The notes under the pieces are model-generated. The model was given only the letters and a program-made list of their open reading frames with translations. It made no database searches and was not told the origin of the DNA. Positions 24,370 through 33,853 of a DNA stretch of 64,000 bases are shown here, piece after piece (the stretch's first letter is position 1; each line of letters starts with the position of its first letter). Source of the DNA: UBA4582 sp964228885 (GTDB lineage Bacteria > Pseudomonadota > Gammaproteobacteria > Pseudomonadales > Azotimanducaceae). The stretch lies in the NCBI GenBank assembly GCA_964228885.1, contig CAXRCG010000121.1:1-64000 (forward strand), written 5' to 3'. The translations under genes and the position numbers were made by a program.

Positions 24370-25541
24370 TCATTATTGCTTAAAAGCTTTACTTGAATAT
24401 CTTCGAGTTGATGGTTCAGTGCGGAGAAAATAGTCAGCAAGCTTGCGCCATCGGATTCGTTGAGTTGTCCGTTTTCGATAATAAGCATGCCCTGTGCTAA
24501 CGTCGTCTGCAGTTCCCCTTCAATATTTTTGTCGACCCTCGCAAGGGATCTGGAAAGCCAGGTGGGCGCATTAAGAATTTCAGATAGGCTATTGAGTCGT
24601 TGTAAAATATTTAAATGAGAAGTCCGGCTGTACATGCTATGACTCTGGACTGAGTCGAGTAGCAGATTGCTCTCTTCAAAGCCCTGTGAGGTATGACTTC
24701 GCGCGACCTCTATCAAGTTGGCCATCGCACGTGCGGCTTGCTGTTGGTCTTCGCTAACAAATCTTGCATAGGGAACCTTTTCTAGCCGGGAAGCAAGGTA
24801 GGCGCTGACTGACTCTTTTAGCGTATCACCCAACAGCTGAATTAGTTTTCTGCGCCGGTATATTGGATCTTCATCGGGCCGATCGAATCCAGTGGTTAGT
24901 ACTGCGCTTGATGTCCGTTCGTTGTCATTAGCTTTCGCTATTGAGATTTTAGTTTTGACAGGTTGCTGTTTGTGTTCTGGCAACTGATAGTCAATCGCTG
25001 TTTTTGCAAAGATCAAGTATTCGAGGGGATGAAATCCCAAAATAATTTCGTCTGCGTCAGAGAAACCATGTTGCAGTTTAAGCGACTCAACAGACAGAGA
25101 AACAGTAATGTCGTTGACGATACCGCTGTTAGGATAACCATCGATTGCATCGATATAACCTGGTTGAATTGGCCAAGCATCAGCCTGGTAGAGCAGTGAT
25201 GATGAATGCTTTACTGAAAGCTCATCTGATAATGGTTGTGTGCCAGACCTGACTAACGCTTCATGTGATCTTGTCCAGCTTTCACCAAGCGCCACTCTGT
25301 TTTCTTCTGTTGGCTCAGAGAGAAAAAGAGCAATAGATTCGTTCAACAAGTCTATTTGTTGATAGACCTTTGTCGTATTTATCAGTGCTTGTTCAGAGAA
25401 AGTTGCTAAGCTGGAATTTGTTTCATTCAGGTTGAGCGTGTGCTGGATTTCCGTATCACTGGCATTGTCGCAGCTGACGAGAAGCTGGCTACAAATTACT
25501 ATGCCAGCGAGTTTTAGCGCTGTTTTTGTAAATACAATCAA
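24366..25541 (-). CDS. imelysin-family (M75) lipoprotein
   Basis: A 391-residue periplasmic lipoprotein. The signal peptide ends in SQLLVSC, a good lipobox. The imelysin GxHxxE motif appears as GFHPLE near residue 165, in the region where ICMP/IrpA/EfeO-type proteins place it, and a two-repeat helical-bundle architecture is expected. Family members bind iron or haem-like ligands and are linked to iron uptake; protease activity is doubtful. Here it has no visible EfeU or TonB-receptor partner and is followed by a HAD phosphatase gene. The stop overlaps the convergent gcvPB stop by 4 bases. Confidence 0.85.
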   Translation of the reverse strand: MIVFTKTALKLAGIVICSQLLVSCDNASDTEIQHTLNLNETNSSLATFSEQALINTTKVYQQIDLLNESIALFLSEPTEENRVALGESWTRSHEALVRSGTQPLSDELSVKHSSSLLYQADAWPIQPGYIDAIDGYPNSGIVNDITVSLSVESLKLQHGFSDADEIILGFHPLEYLIFAKTAIDYQLPEHKQQPVKTKISIAKANDNERTSSAVLTTGFDRPDEDPIYRRRKLIQLLGDTLKESVSAYLASRLEKVPYARFVSEDQQQAARAMANLIEVARSHTSQGFEESNLLLDSVQSHSMYSRTSHLNILQRLNSLSEILNAPTWLSRSLARVDKNIEGELQTTLAQGMLIIENGQLNESDGASLLTIFSALNHQLEDIQVKLLSNND

Positions 25542-25552
25542 TTGTCTGGCAC

Positions 25553-26209
25553 CTATGTTCTGAAATTCAGAATGTGCCAGCCTCTGTTTTCGGCGACTGT
25601 TTGCAATGATTCATCTGGGTTAACCGCGGTTGGATGATCGACCAGCTCAAGTAGTGGTAGATCATTGATCGAGTCCGAATAGAAATAACTGCCATCTAGG
25701 GTGTCGGGGTTATCTTTTAACCAGGCATTTAAACGTATCACCTTACCCTCGCGAAAACTTGGGACGCCAGACAGCTCACCGGTGTACTCGCCGTCTCGAA
25801 CTTCAGGAATTGGGGCGATAAGCGTATCAATACCGAACAGGTCCGCAATGGGTCGAGTGATGAATTCAATTGTGGCGGTTATAATCATGAGGGTGTCACC
25901 TGCCCTGCGGTGTGATTCGACAAGTTCCAGCGCCCCTGATTGCACAAGCGGCTTAATCTCCTGTTCTACAAATTCTTCCCTAAGGGATATTAACTGTTTG
26001 GAATCTGTCGCTGCCAGTACCGAACATGAAAATTTCATATAGGCGTCGATATCTAGGCAACCTGCACGGTAGTCATTATAGAAGCGATTGTTAAGTTCGC
26101 GGTGGGTTGCCTCCTCGACTAGACCCTTGCGAATAATAAATTCGCCCCAAGCATGATCACTATCTGCAGATATGAGAGTTTCGTCGAGGTCAAAAATTGC
26201 AAGGGTCAA
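25553..26209 (-). CDS. HAD-IB family hydrolase (phosphoserine phosphatase-like)
   Basis: The frame is open from 26323, but family members start at the first catalytic strand. A TTG at 26209 gives MTLAIFDLDETLI and a normal length of about 218 residues, and leaves about 140 bases to the divergent rppH for promoters rather than 26. The HAD motifs are DLDET (nucleophile Asp and acid Asp), a central TATIEFITRP, and YSDSINDLPLLEL (metal Asp). The HAWGEFIIRKG segment matches HAD-IB phosphatases, which include phosphoserine and sugar phosphatases; the substrate is unknown. The start is a judgement call, as no strong ribosome binding site is visible. Confidence 0.85.
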   Translation of the reverse strand: MTLAIFDLDETLISADSDHAWGEFIIRKGLVEEATHRELNNRFYNDYRAGCLDIDAYMKFSCSVLAATDSKQLISLREEFVEQEIKPLVQSGALELVESHRRAGDTLMIITATIEFITRPIADLFGIDTLIAPIPEVRDGEYTGELSGVPSFREGKVIRLNAWLKDNPDTLDGSYFYSDSINDLPLLELVDHPTAVNPDESLQTVAENRGWHILNFRT

Positions 26210-26349
26210 ATGTGAGGTCCGGAAGTTCAGGATCAGCAATAGTAGCGTGAATTCATTGCGGTTGACATCCATGTTAAATGGATCGGGTCGCGGGTTTGCT
26301 GAAACAGATCGATTCAGACACAATGAAATAAAAGAATAAGGTAGAGATT

Positions 26350-26841
26350 TTGATTGATTCGGAAGGTTACAGACCGAACGTGGGTATTATTGTCGCTAAT
26401 GGAGATGGACGTGTGCTTTGGGCGAAAAGGGTAGGTCAGGAGGCGTGGCAATTTCCGCAAGGGGGGATTAACGCAAAGGAAGCACCTGAGGAAGCGCTGT
26501 TTCGTGAGTTGAGGGAAGAAGTAGGATTAAAGCAACATGAGGTAAAGGTTGTGGGCGCTACCAGAGGCTGGTTGCGTTACAAATTGCCAAAGCGGTTACT
26601 CCGAAACAATTCGGATTTTGTTGGCCAGAAGCAAAAGTGGTTTTTGTTAAAAATGCTGGCGCCAGACACCAACATCCAGTTTGATGTATCGAGTACGCCT
26701 GAATTTGATCACTGGCAATGGGTGAGCTATTGGTATCCTCTGGGTCAGGTTGTGCAGTTTAAGCAGGATGTTTATCGCAAGGCAATGAAAGAACTTGCGC
26801 CATATTTATCCAAGTGTATGGGTTCAGAGGCCCGCAACTAG
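26350..26841 (+). CDS. rppH: RNA pyrophosphohydrolase (RppH)
   Basis: A 163-residue Nudix hydrolase that removes pyrophosphate from 5'-triphosphate mRNA and triggers decay. The first residues IDSEGYRPNVGIIVAN are the RppH hallmark, and the Nudix box core RELREEVGL is intact. The start is TTG, with GTAGAG upstream; the protein match leaves little doubt about it. The TAG stop is immediately followed by the ATG of ptsP, so they are coupled. The order rppH-ptsP-lgt is conserved in gammaproteobacteria. Confidence 0.95.
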   Translation: MIDSEGYRPNVGIIVANGDGRVLWAKRVGQEAWQFPQGGINAKEAPEEALFRELREEVGLKQHEVKVVGATRGWLRYKLPKRLLRNNSDFVGQKQKWFLLKMLAPDTNIQFDVSSTPEFDHWQWVSYWYPLGQVVQFKQDVYRKAMKELAPYLSKCMGSEARN

Positions 26842-29106
26842 ATGCTTGAAGTTCTAAGAAGAGTCATACAGGAGGTTAACGCCGCCCGTGACTTGACCGG
26901 TGCCTTGAACATTATTGTCGATCGAGTTCAGGAATCGATGGGCACACAGGCATGCACTGTTTATCTGACCAATGATGATGACACTCGGTATGTTTTCATG
27001 GCGACCAGAGGGCTCAATCAAAGTGCTGTAGGCTCGGTCTCGCTGAGCAATGACGAAGGGCTGGTCAGCTACGTAGGTGAGCGGGCGGAACCGGTGAACC
27101 TTGAAAATGCGACGACTCATCCACGGTATCTGTTTGTTGAAGAGGTGGGGGAAGAGCCCTATAAGGCATTTTTAGGGGTGCCGATTATCCACCATCGAAA
27201 GGTGTTGGGCGTACTTTTTGTGCAGGATCAGCACGCCAGAAAATACGATGAAAGTGAGGAGGCGTTCCTGATCACGCTTTCTGCGCAGCTCGCGGGTGTG
27301 ATAGCCCATGCAGAAGCTACCGGTGCTCTGAATGTTGAAACTGACTCTGCCAGTCTTCCCGCCAGTAAATTCCGTGGCAAGGTTGGTGCGCCGGGCATCG
27401 CGTTTGGTACTGCAGTAGTGGTATATCCGGAGGCGAACCTGAATACCGTACCGGAACGGAAGGTTGCAAACATCGATGTCGAACTAACGCTATTCAGAGT
27501 TGCGATTAATGAAGTTCGGGGCGAGATTCGAGAAATGGGAGCGAAACTTTCCGATCGACTGAAACCCGAGGAACTTGGCCTGTTCGATGCCTATCTGCAC
27601 ATGCTGGATGACTCGGCGATAGCGGGTGAAGTAGAAGAGTTGATTCTTCAAGGGCATTGGGCGCAGGGCGCATTAAGGCGAGTGATCGAGCTACACGTCG
27701 CTAATTTCGAAGCAATGGATGATTCGTACCTGCGAGAGCGCGGCACTGATGTTCGGGATCTCGGGCAACGTGTGCTTGCGAAGCTGCAGTTCTCCGGCGG
27801 AGGCCGAGACGAGTTCCCGAAAGATACCATCCTCGTGGGGGATGAGCTAACGCCATCAATGTTGGCCAGTGTGCCCAGAGATTGCCTGAAAGGGTTGGTT
27901 GCAGTAAGGGGGTCGGGTAGTTCGCATGTTGCTATTCTCGCTAAAGCAATGGGTGTTCCCTCTGTCATGGGCGCCGAAGATTTGCCGATCGAGTGGCTAG
28001 AAGAAAAGCCGCTGATCGTCGATGGGCAGGAAGGTCAGGTAATCACCCACCCTAATGAAGAACAGATTAGCTTCTACCAAAATCTGATTAAAGAAGAAGA
28101 GGCGCTGATTGAAGGCCTTGAGGAACTCAAATCCTTGCCCTGTAAAACAACCGATGGCCATAGGGTCAGATTATGGGTGAATACTGGTCTGATGTCCGAT
28201 GCAGCGAAATCGCTTGATCGCGGGGCCGAGGGCGTGGGTCTTTATAGAACAGAAGTTCACTTCATGACGAAAGATCGTTTTCCAACTGAAGAGGAACAAA
28301 AAACAATTTACCGGGAGCATCTGGAAGCTTTCTCTCCTAGAAATGTCACGATGAGAACCTTGGATATCGGTGGAGACAAAGCCCTTACTTACTTTCCTAT
28401 TGACGAAGCAAATCCTTTTTTGGGTTGGCGCGGTATTCGCGTGACGCTGGACCACCCGGAAATTTTTCTTGCTCAGGTGAGGGCGATGATCCGGGCCAAT
28501 GAGGGCGTTGGCGCGTTTCTGCGTATTATGCTGCCCATGGTGAGTAGCGTCTCTGAAGTTGATGAAGCGAAAAAGCTCATTTCTAAGTGTTACCGTGAAT
28601 TGCTGGAAGAAGGACGAAAGGTTGACATGCCGGCGGTCGGGGTGATGATCGAGGTGCCGTCGGCGGTTTATCAAGCCAGAGACATTATCAAGCGTGTCGA
28701 CTTTTTGTCTGTTGGAAGTAACGATCTTATCCAGTACATGCTCGCCGTTGATCGAAACAACGCGCAGGTTGCAGAGCTTTATCAAGAATATCATCCTGCT
28801 GTGCTAGGGGCACTGAAGCAAATTGTTGAGGCGGCGCATGGTGAGAACAAGCCGTTAGGTATTTGTGGTGAAATGGCGGGTAATCCATCGGCTGCAATAT
28901 TACTTACAGCCATGGGTTACGATGTGCTTTCGATGAACTCTACCAATCTTCTCATGGTAAAATTAGCAATAAGAACTTTCAATTTGGCGAAGGCAAAGCG
29001 AATCCTGAATAAAGTACTGAAGATGGATGATGCCAGAGAGATTAAATTATACGTTGATGGCCAGATGCGAAAAGCCGGTCTGGGAAAGATCATCAGGACC
29101 AATTAG
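26842..29106 (+). CDS. ptsP: phosphoenolpyruvate-protein phosphotransferase PtsP (EI-Ntr)
   Basis: A 754-residue nitrogen-PTS enzyme I. An N-terminal GAF domain (about residues 15-160) is followed by the EI domain. The phosphorylated histidine lies in GSGSSHVAILAKAMGVPSVM, and the PEP-binding barrel contains GVGLYRTEVHF and GICGEMAGNPSAA. It passes phosphate from PEP to NPr and so to EIIA-Ntr, which regulates nitrogen, potassium and envelope functions. The ATG directly abuts the rppH stop. The GAF domain is thought to sense glutamine in relatives. Confidence 0.97.
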   Translation: MLEVLRRVIQEVNAARDLTGALNIIVDRVQESMGTQACTVYLTNDDDTRYVFMATRGLNQSAVGSVSLSNDEGLVSYVGERAEPVNLENATTHPRYLFVEEVGEEPYKAFLGVPIIHHRKVLGVLFVQDQHARKYDESEEAFLITLSAQLAGVIAHAEATGALNVETDSASLPASKFRGKVGAPGIAFGTAVVVYPEANLNTVPERKVANIDVELTLFRVAINEVRGEIREMGAKLSDRLKPEELGLFDAYLHMLDDSAIAGEVEELILQGHWAQGALRRVIELHVANFEAMDDSYLRERGTDVRDLGQRVLAKLQFSGGGRDEFPKDTILVGDELTPSMLASVPRDCLKGLVAVRGSGSSHVAILAKAMGVPSVMGAEDLPIEWLEEKPLIVDGQEGQVITHPNEEQISFYQNLIKEEEALIEGLEELKSLPCKTTDGHRVRLWVNTGLMSDAAKSLDRGAEGVGLYRTEVHFMTKDRFPTEEEQKTIYREHLEAFSPRNVTMRTLDIGGDKALTYFPIDEANPFLGWRGIRVTLDHPEIFLAQVRAMIRANEGVGAFLRIMLPMVSSVSEVDEAKKLISKCYRELLEEGRKVDMPAVGVMIEVPSAVYQARDIIKRVDFLSVGSNDLIQYMLAVDRNNAQVAELYQEYHPAVLGALKQIVEAAHGENKPLGICGEMAGNPSAAILLTAMGYDVLSMNSTNLLMVKLAIRTFNLAKAKRILNKVLKMDDAREIKLYVDGQMRKAGLGKIIRTN

Positions 29107-29142
29107 CACACTTACTGTTCAATTTAAGTAGTCGAGAAAAAT

Positions 29143-29931
29143 ATGTGGCATTACCCCCAGTTTGATCCCGTGGCAATAAGTCTGGGGCCAGTGAGCATCC
29201 ATTGGTATGCCTTAAGTTATTTGGTAGGCATATCACTGGTCTGGTGGCAGCTGGGTCAGCGAAGCCGTAAGCATAAGTTAGGGTGGAGCGAAGAACAGAT
29301 CTCGGACATGGTTTTCTACAGCATGTTTGGCATTATTCTTGGTGGCCGTATCGGTTATATGGCGTTTTACGGATGGCAGGGCATTATTGATGACCCATTG
29401 CGCATCGTGAGGGTCTGGGAAGGCGGTATGTCCTATCATGGTGGCATGTTAGGGGTTTTTCTTGCGATGTATCTCTACGGTCGAAAGATTCACAAGACTT
29501 TTTTCCAGATAACAGATTTTATTGCGCCTAGCATTCCCATTGCGCTTTGTTGCGGAAGAATAGGAAATTTTATTAACGGAGAGTTGCCGGGACGCGTTAC
29601 CGAGGTACCATGGGCAGCAATCTACCCGGGAGATGTTGTCGCCCGACACCCTTCGAGTTTGTATCAGGCACTGCTGGAAGGCCCCGTGCTGTGGTTAGTG
29701 CTGTGGCTTTTCAGTCGCGCTTCGAGACCCAGAATGGCTGTCTCGGCAATGTTTCTGATTGGTTATGGTTGTCTCAGATTTGGCTCCGAGTTCCTAAGAG
29801 AACCTGACAGTCATCTGAGTTATATTGCCTTTGATTGGCTGACCATGGGTCAATTGTTATCAAGTCCGATGATTATTATTGGACTCGTTTTTTTATATCT
29901 TAGTTATCGTCGTTCAAAAGGTAAAAGCTGA
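29143..29931 (+). CDS. lgt: prolipoprotein diacylglyceryl transferase
   Basis: A 262-residue inner-membrane enzyme that transfers diacylglycerol to the lipobox cysteine of prolipoproteins. Seven membrane segments are apparent. The signature GRIGNFINGELPGR is intact (residues about 138-151), as are HWYALSYLVG and SLYQALLEG. The lipocalin and imelysin lipoproteins in this window would be substrates. It follows ptsP by 36 bases, and fabV begins 2 bases after its stop, so fabV is probably read from the same transcript. Confidence 0.97.
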   Translation: MWHYPQFDPVAISLGPVSIHWYALSYLVGISLVWWQLGQRSRKHKLGWSEEQISDMVFYSMFGIILGGRIGYMAFYGWQGIIDDPLRIVRVWEGGMSYHGGMLGVFLAMYLYGRKIHKTFFQITDFIAPSIPIALCCGRIGNFINGELPGRVTEVPWAAIYPGDVVARHPSSLYQALLEGPVLWLVLWLFSRASRPRMAVSAMFLIGYGCLRFGSEFLREPDSHLSYIAFDWLTMGQLLSSPMIIIGLVFLYLSYRRSKGKS

Positions 29932-29933
29932 AT

Positions 29934-31136
29934 ATGATCATCAAGCCAAGAATAAAAGGATTTCTCTGCACGACTTCTCATCCAGCGGGTTGCGAGAAAG
30001 ATGTTGCCTTGCAAATTGCCCATGTCAAGGATCGAGGTCTCATTGAGCATGGCCCCAAGCGCGTGCTGGTGATTGGTGCCTCTGGCGGCTATGGTCTGGC
30101 AACACGCATCAGTGCGGCTTTTGGTTCGGGTGCTTCGACAATTGGTGTCTTCTTTGAGCGTCCTTCAGTTAAAAACAGAACTGCCTCACCAGGTTGGTAC
30201 AAATCTGCGGCCTTCACGAAGTTTGCAGAAGAGGATGGACTGTATGCGAAAAATCTTAACGGTGATGCTTTTTCTGAAGAATTAAAGGCGGCAACGATTG
30301 CGCTCATTAAAGCAGATCTCGGTCAGGTTGATATGGTTGTTTATTCTGTTGCGGCTCCGGCTCGACAGATTCCGGGCGGTGAATTGGTTCGAAGCACACT
30401 AAAGCCCATCGGTGAGCCGTTCGAAGGTTCGACGATTGACATAAACACCTCCGAGATACGGTCGATTGCGCTTGAGCCGGCGAGTGAACAGGAAGTTAGC
30501 GATACGGTGAAGGTAATGGGTGGCGAGGACTGGGAGTTGTGGATAACTGCGCTATTACAGGCAAATGTTTTAGCGGAAGGTTGTATTACAACGAACTATA
30601 CCTACCTTGGTAGCGAAGTAACGTGGCCCATTTATTATCACGGTACTATTGGTAAAGCGAAGGAAGACCTCGATAGAGCCGCACTTGCCATGCAGGCACC
30701 AATGGCGTCGATTAATGGTCACGCCTACGTTGCGGTTATGAAAGGTTTGATGACTCAAGCAGCCTCTGCGATTCCGGGGATGTCCGTCTATTTGTCGCTC
30801 TTGTTTAAAATCATGAAGGCTAACGGAACGCACGAGGGATGTGTGGAACAAACAACCCGCCTGTTCATGGAAAGGCTATTTACGGGCGACCTTAATGATC
30901 TGGCCCTTGACGAAAAAGGCAGAATTCGTCTTGACGATTGGGAATTGACAGCAGATGTACAGGATCAGGTTAAAGCGCTTTGGCATACCGTATCGGAAGA
31001 GAACTTAAGTGAGATCTCGGATTTCGCTGGCTACCAAACAGCTTACTTGCAAATGCATGGATTTGGATTTAGTGAAGTCGACTACGAAGCGGAAGTCGAT
31101 CAGGTCGTTGAGATGCCTTTGGCATTTGGTGACTGA
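29934..31136 (+). CDS. fabV: FabV-type enoyl-ACP / trans-2-enoyl-CoA reductase
   Basis: A 400-residue FabV. It opens with IIKPRIKGFLCTTSHPAGC, typical of the family, followed by VLVIGASGGYGLATRIS for NADH binding. The catalytic Tyr-X8-Lys is seen as YYHGTIGKAK. It reduces enoyl-ACP at the end of each fatty acid elongation cycle; FabV enzymes are intrinsically insensitive to triclosan, a property known for the family. The ATG is 2 bases after the lgt stop with AAAAGG inside lgt. Coupling to lgt rather than to other fab genes is unusual. Confidence 0.96.
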   Translation: MIIKPRIKGFLCTTSHPAGCEKDVALQIAHVKDRGLIEHGPKRVLVIGASGGYGLATRISAAFGSGASTIGVFFERPSVKNRTASPGWYKSAAFTKFAEEDGLYAKNLNGDAFSEELKAATIALIKADLGQVDMVVYSVAAPARQIPGGELVRSTLKPIGEPFEGSTIDINTSEIRSIALEPASEQEVSDTVKVMGGEDWELWITALLQANVLAEGCITTNYTYLGSEVTWPIYYHGTIGKAKEDLDRAALAMQAPMASINGHAYVAVMKGLMTQAASAIPGMSVYLSLLFKIMKANGTHEGCVEQTTRLFMERLFTGDLNDLALDEKGRIRLDDWELTADVQDQVKALWHTVSEENLSEISDFAGYQTAYLQMHGFGFSEVDYEAEVDQVVEMPLAFGD

Positions 31137-31259
31137 TCACTAGCCTGCCCTGAGAGCAATAACAGCCCTGAGGAATTCTCCAGGTGTTAAGAGACATCAC
31201 TCACAGATGTTTCATCTAAGGCTTACTTTGATTTTGATTTAAGATACTAAAGTCAAGGC

Positions 31260-32702
31260 ATGTCGATTCTTAGCGCCGCCGCAGCAGTTTCTCGTTACGT
31301 AGAAAACTGTCATTTCCTTGTTAGGGCGATTTACTTCCCAAGGGTTTTCGCTTATTTGATCGCGACGTTGATCACTTTCTGGGGAGTAGATCTGCGCGGT
31401 CTGAATATTGAGCAAGCTAGCCTGCTGTTTTTTTTACTGTTTTACCCGCACATTCAACTCCTGGTCGTTTCCTTATGCTTCAACCACGATGCCGGTGCCA
31501 GAAGGTCGATGTTTTTCGATGGTTTAACGGTGGGCATCCTGATTGTTGCCAATCATTATCACTTTATCGCATCTATGAGTTTTCTCGCGTGCTTGACGAT
31601 GAGCACACTGATCATCGCGAGGTATCATGTAGCGCTTGTTAACAACACGGTTGCGTTGCTTGTCTGTACTTTCGGATATTGGTTAGGCACTGATTCCGGT
31701 TTGATCCCAAGGTGGGATGGTAAAGAAGCTGCGGCCGCCGCGTTAGTGTTGCTTTACAGCGCGCTAGTCGCGGTGCTTGGTTTTCGAACGACCAAGTTAC
31801 TTGGAGAAAAAGGAAAACAGCTCTCAAAGATGCGTGACGAAATCACGGCTATCTCGAATAAGCTGCGTCGTTATGTTTCCCCGCAGATCTACGCCCGCAT
31901 CGCAGAATTGGGGGAAAACGCTGTAGGAGAACGAGTTCATGAACAAAGTGCTCGTAAGTGCTTGACTGTTTTTTTCTCGGATATCGAAGGATTCACGGCA
32001 CTCATGGACGATCTTGAAGAAGAAACAGTGACTCGCATTTTGAACGAATATCTTAACGCCATGGCGGAAATCGCTATTGAGCACGGTGGCACAATCGACA
32101 AGTTTATGGGTGACGGCATTATGGTCTTCTTCGGTGACCCTTCAACCAGAGGAAGAAACGGTGACGCGCTGGCCTGCATCAAAATGGCTTTAGTCATGCG
32201 AGAGAGAGTCAGCATAATGAGGAAGAAGTGGAACAACGAAGGCATTTTTAGTGAATTGCATGTTCGAATAGGCATTCACACTGGATATTGTACGGTAGGA
32301 AACTTCGGCTGTGATAGTCGAATGGACTATACCGCTGTCGGTAGTGCGGTAAACCTTGCCAGTAGACTCGAGGGAAAAGCAGCACAAGACGGCGTCTTGA
32401 TTTCCGGGGACACTTATCGGTTGGTGTGTGATCAGATTCGAGCACGTGAGCGTGACCCGGTTTTCCTCAAAGGGATTAATAGGCGTGTTGAAGCGTACGA
32501 TGTTTTCGGCCTGTCAGCGCAAAAAGAGAAGCCAATAGAACGACAATCCGAAGGTTTCTGGATAATACTTGACCCATCATTGATGCATGCTGGGCAGGTG
32601 AAAACGATGCTCAGGGAAGTGATCGATATCATAGACGATATTGAAAACCGGCGTTCCGAGAAGACCGCACTGTTGCGGATATCAAGTCAGATGGACAGAT
32701 AA
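31260..32702 (+). CDS. membrane-bound class III adenylate cyclase
   Basis: A 480-residue protein: an N-terminal membrane region of about six segments (residues about 20-185), a short coiled linker (KQLSKMRDEITAISNKLRRY) and a C-terminal class III cyclase domain. Metal-binding Asp residues are in FFSDIEGFT and KFMGDGIMVFFG. The purine-specifying pair reads Lys (DKFMGD) and Thr (DYTAVG), the adenylate-specific combination of class IIIb enzymes, and VNLASRLEG carries the transition-state Asn/Arg. It should make cAMP in response to a membrane or redox signal. A tail of about 60 residues follows the domain. No receiver or HAMP domain is seen. Confidence 0.9.
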   Translation: MSILSAAAAVSRYVENCHFLVRAIYFPRVFAYLIATLITFWGVDLRGLNIEQASLLFFLLFYPHIQLLVVSLCFNHDAGARRSMFFDGLTVGILIVANHYHFIASMSFLACLTMSTLIIARYHVALVNNTVALLVCTFGYWLGTDSGLIPRWDGKEAAAAALVLLYSALVAVLGFRTTKLLGEKGKQLSKMRDEITAISNKLRRYVSPQIYARIAELGENAVGERVHEQSARKCLTVFFSDIEGFTALMDDLEEETVTRILNEYLNAMAEIAIEHGGTIDKFMGDGIMVFFGDPSTRGRNGDALACIKMALVMRERVSIMRKKWNNEGIFSELHVRIGIHTGYCTVGNFGCDSRMDYTAVGSAVNLASRLEGKAAQDGVLISGDTYRLVCDQIRARERDPVFLKGINRRVEAYDVFGLSAQKEKPIERQSEGFWIILDPSLMHAGQVKTMLREVIDIIDDIENRRSEKTALLRISSQMDR

Positions 32703-32792
32703 AACATAAGGGTAAAAAATCAGAGTCTTGGTTATCGATCCATGTATAATTTAGCGCTTTTTCAGATACTAAAAACCTAAAGGCAACTAGCT

Positions 32793-33830
32793 ATGGACGA
32801 TGTCCTGCACAATTCTACATTCCTCAAAGCGTGCCGGGGAGAAGAAACTGATTTTACGCCAATATGGCTAAATCGGCAGGCAGGACGCTATATGCCGGAG
32901 TATCACCAGGTAAAAGGTGATACCAAGAGTCTCGATTTTTTCAAAACGCCTGAGCTAGCGGCAAAAGCAACCTGCGATGCGCAGCGTATACTTGGGGTTG
33001 ATGCTGCCATCATGTTTGCTGATTTACTGCCGATACTTGAACCCATGGGAATGAAGTTGGATTACATCCCGGGTTTCGGACCGAATTTCGAAAACCCTGT
33101 TCGTACTCATGCAGATATAGACAACCTGAGGGTTCAGCCTGCAAAGGAGTCTATGCCCTACATCCATGATGTCATCAAGCTGATACGTGCTGAGCTGCCA
33201 AAGGATATTCCTCTGATAGGGTTTGGCGGTGCACCTTTTACCCTCGCGTCTTACGCCATTGAAGGCAAGGGTTCGAGAAATTATGTCTTTGTTAAGCAGA
33301 TGATGTATGGAGACGCCGGTGCATGGCACGCGTTGATGGAGAGAATCACGAACACCGTGATTGACTACATGAACTACCAGATAGACTCAGGCGTTCAGGC
33401 AATTCAGTTGTTTGACAGTTGGGTCGGTACTTTGTCACCTTCGGATTATCGGGAATATGTCATGCCGCATAGCCAAAGAATGATGGGAGAGATTTCCGGC
33501 AGAGTGCCAGTGATACACTTTGGTACAGGTAATCCCGCATTGGCACCATTAATGGCTAAAGCAGGCGGTGATGTCCTTGCTTTGGATTGGCGAACACCGT
33601 TACTTGAGACTTGGAATGCCACGGGTGTGAAGTCGGTGCAGGGTAATATGGACCCCATTATACTTTGTGCAGATATAGCCTCGGTTAAGCGCAAAGCAAA
33701 GGAAGTGCTTGACGAAGTAGACGGCAGGCCTGGTCACATATTTAATCTTGGACACGGCATTATTCCTGAAACGCCAGTAGAGAATGTTAAGGCGTTGGTC
33801 GACTTTGTGCATGAGTACTCCGCCAGGTAA
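32793..33830 (+). CDS. hemE: uroporphyrinogen decarboxylase
   Basis: A 345-residue HemE, converting uroporphyrinogen III to coproporphyrinogen III in haem synthesis. The signature PIWLNRQAGRYMPEY is intact near residue 25, followed by MFADLLPILEPMG and GFGGAPFTLASY. ATG 32793 is preceded by AAAGG. A TATAAT lies at 32745-32750, without a clear -35 partner, so it may have its own promoter. The stop is followed by a palindrome shared with the convergent ilvD. Confidence 0.97.
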   Translation: MDDVLHNSTFLKACRGEETDFTPIWLNRQAGRYMPEYHQVKGDTKSLDFFKTPELAAKATCDAQRILGVDAAIMFADLLPILEPMGMKLDYIPGFGPNFENPVRTHADIDNLRVQPAKESMPYIHDVIKLIRAELPKDIPLIGFGGAPFTLASYAIEGKGSRNYVFVKQMMYGDAGAWHALMERITNTVIDYMNYQIDSGVQAIQLFDSWVGTLSPSDYREYVMPHSQRMMGEISGRVPVIHFGTGNPALAPLMAKAGGDVLALDWRTPLLETWNATGVKSVQGNMDPIILCADIASVKRKAKEVLDEVDGRPGHIFNLGHGIIPETPVENVKALVDFVHEYSAR

Positions 33831-33853
33831 GCCAGCTCTTATTATAGCTGGCT
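33830..33853. terminator. palindrome between convergent hemE and ilvD
   Basis: AGCCAGCT (33830-33837) and AGCTGGCT (33846-33853) form a perfect 8-bp stem with an 8-base loop. The stem begins at the last base of the hemE stop codon, and the ilvD stop sits in the loop. It would work on both strands; a proper U-tract is lacking, so it may instead be a stabilising 3' hairpin. Confidence 0.5.

Noticed and set aside
28171..28794. 207-codon minus-strand frame
   Set aside because: Antisense to the conserved PEP-binding part of ptsP; no recognisable domain.
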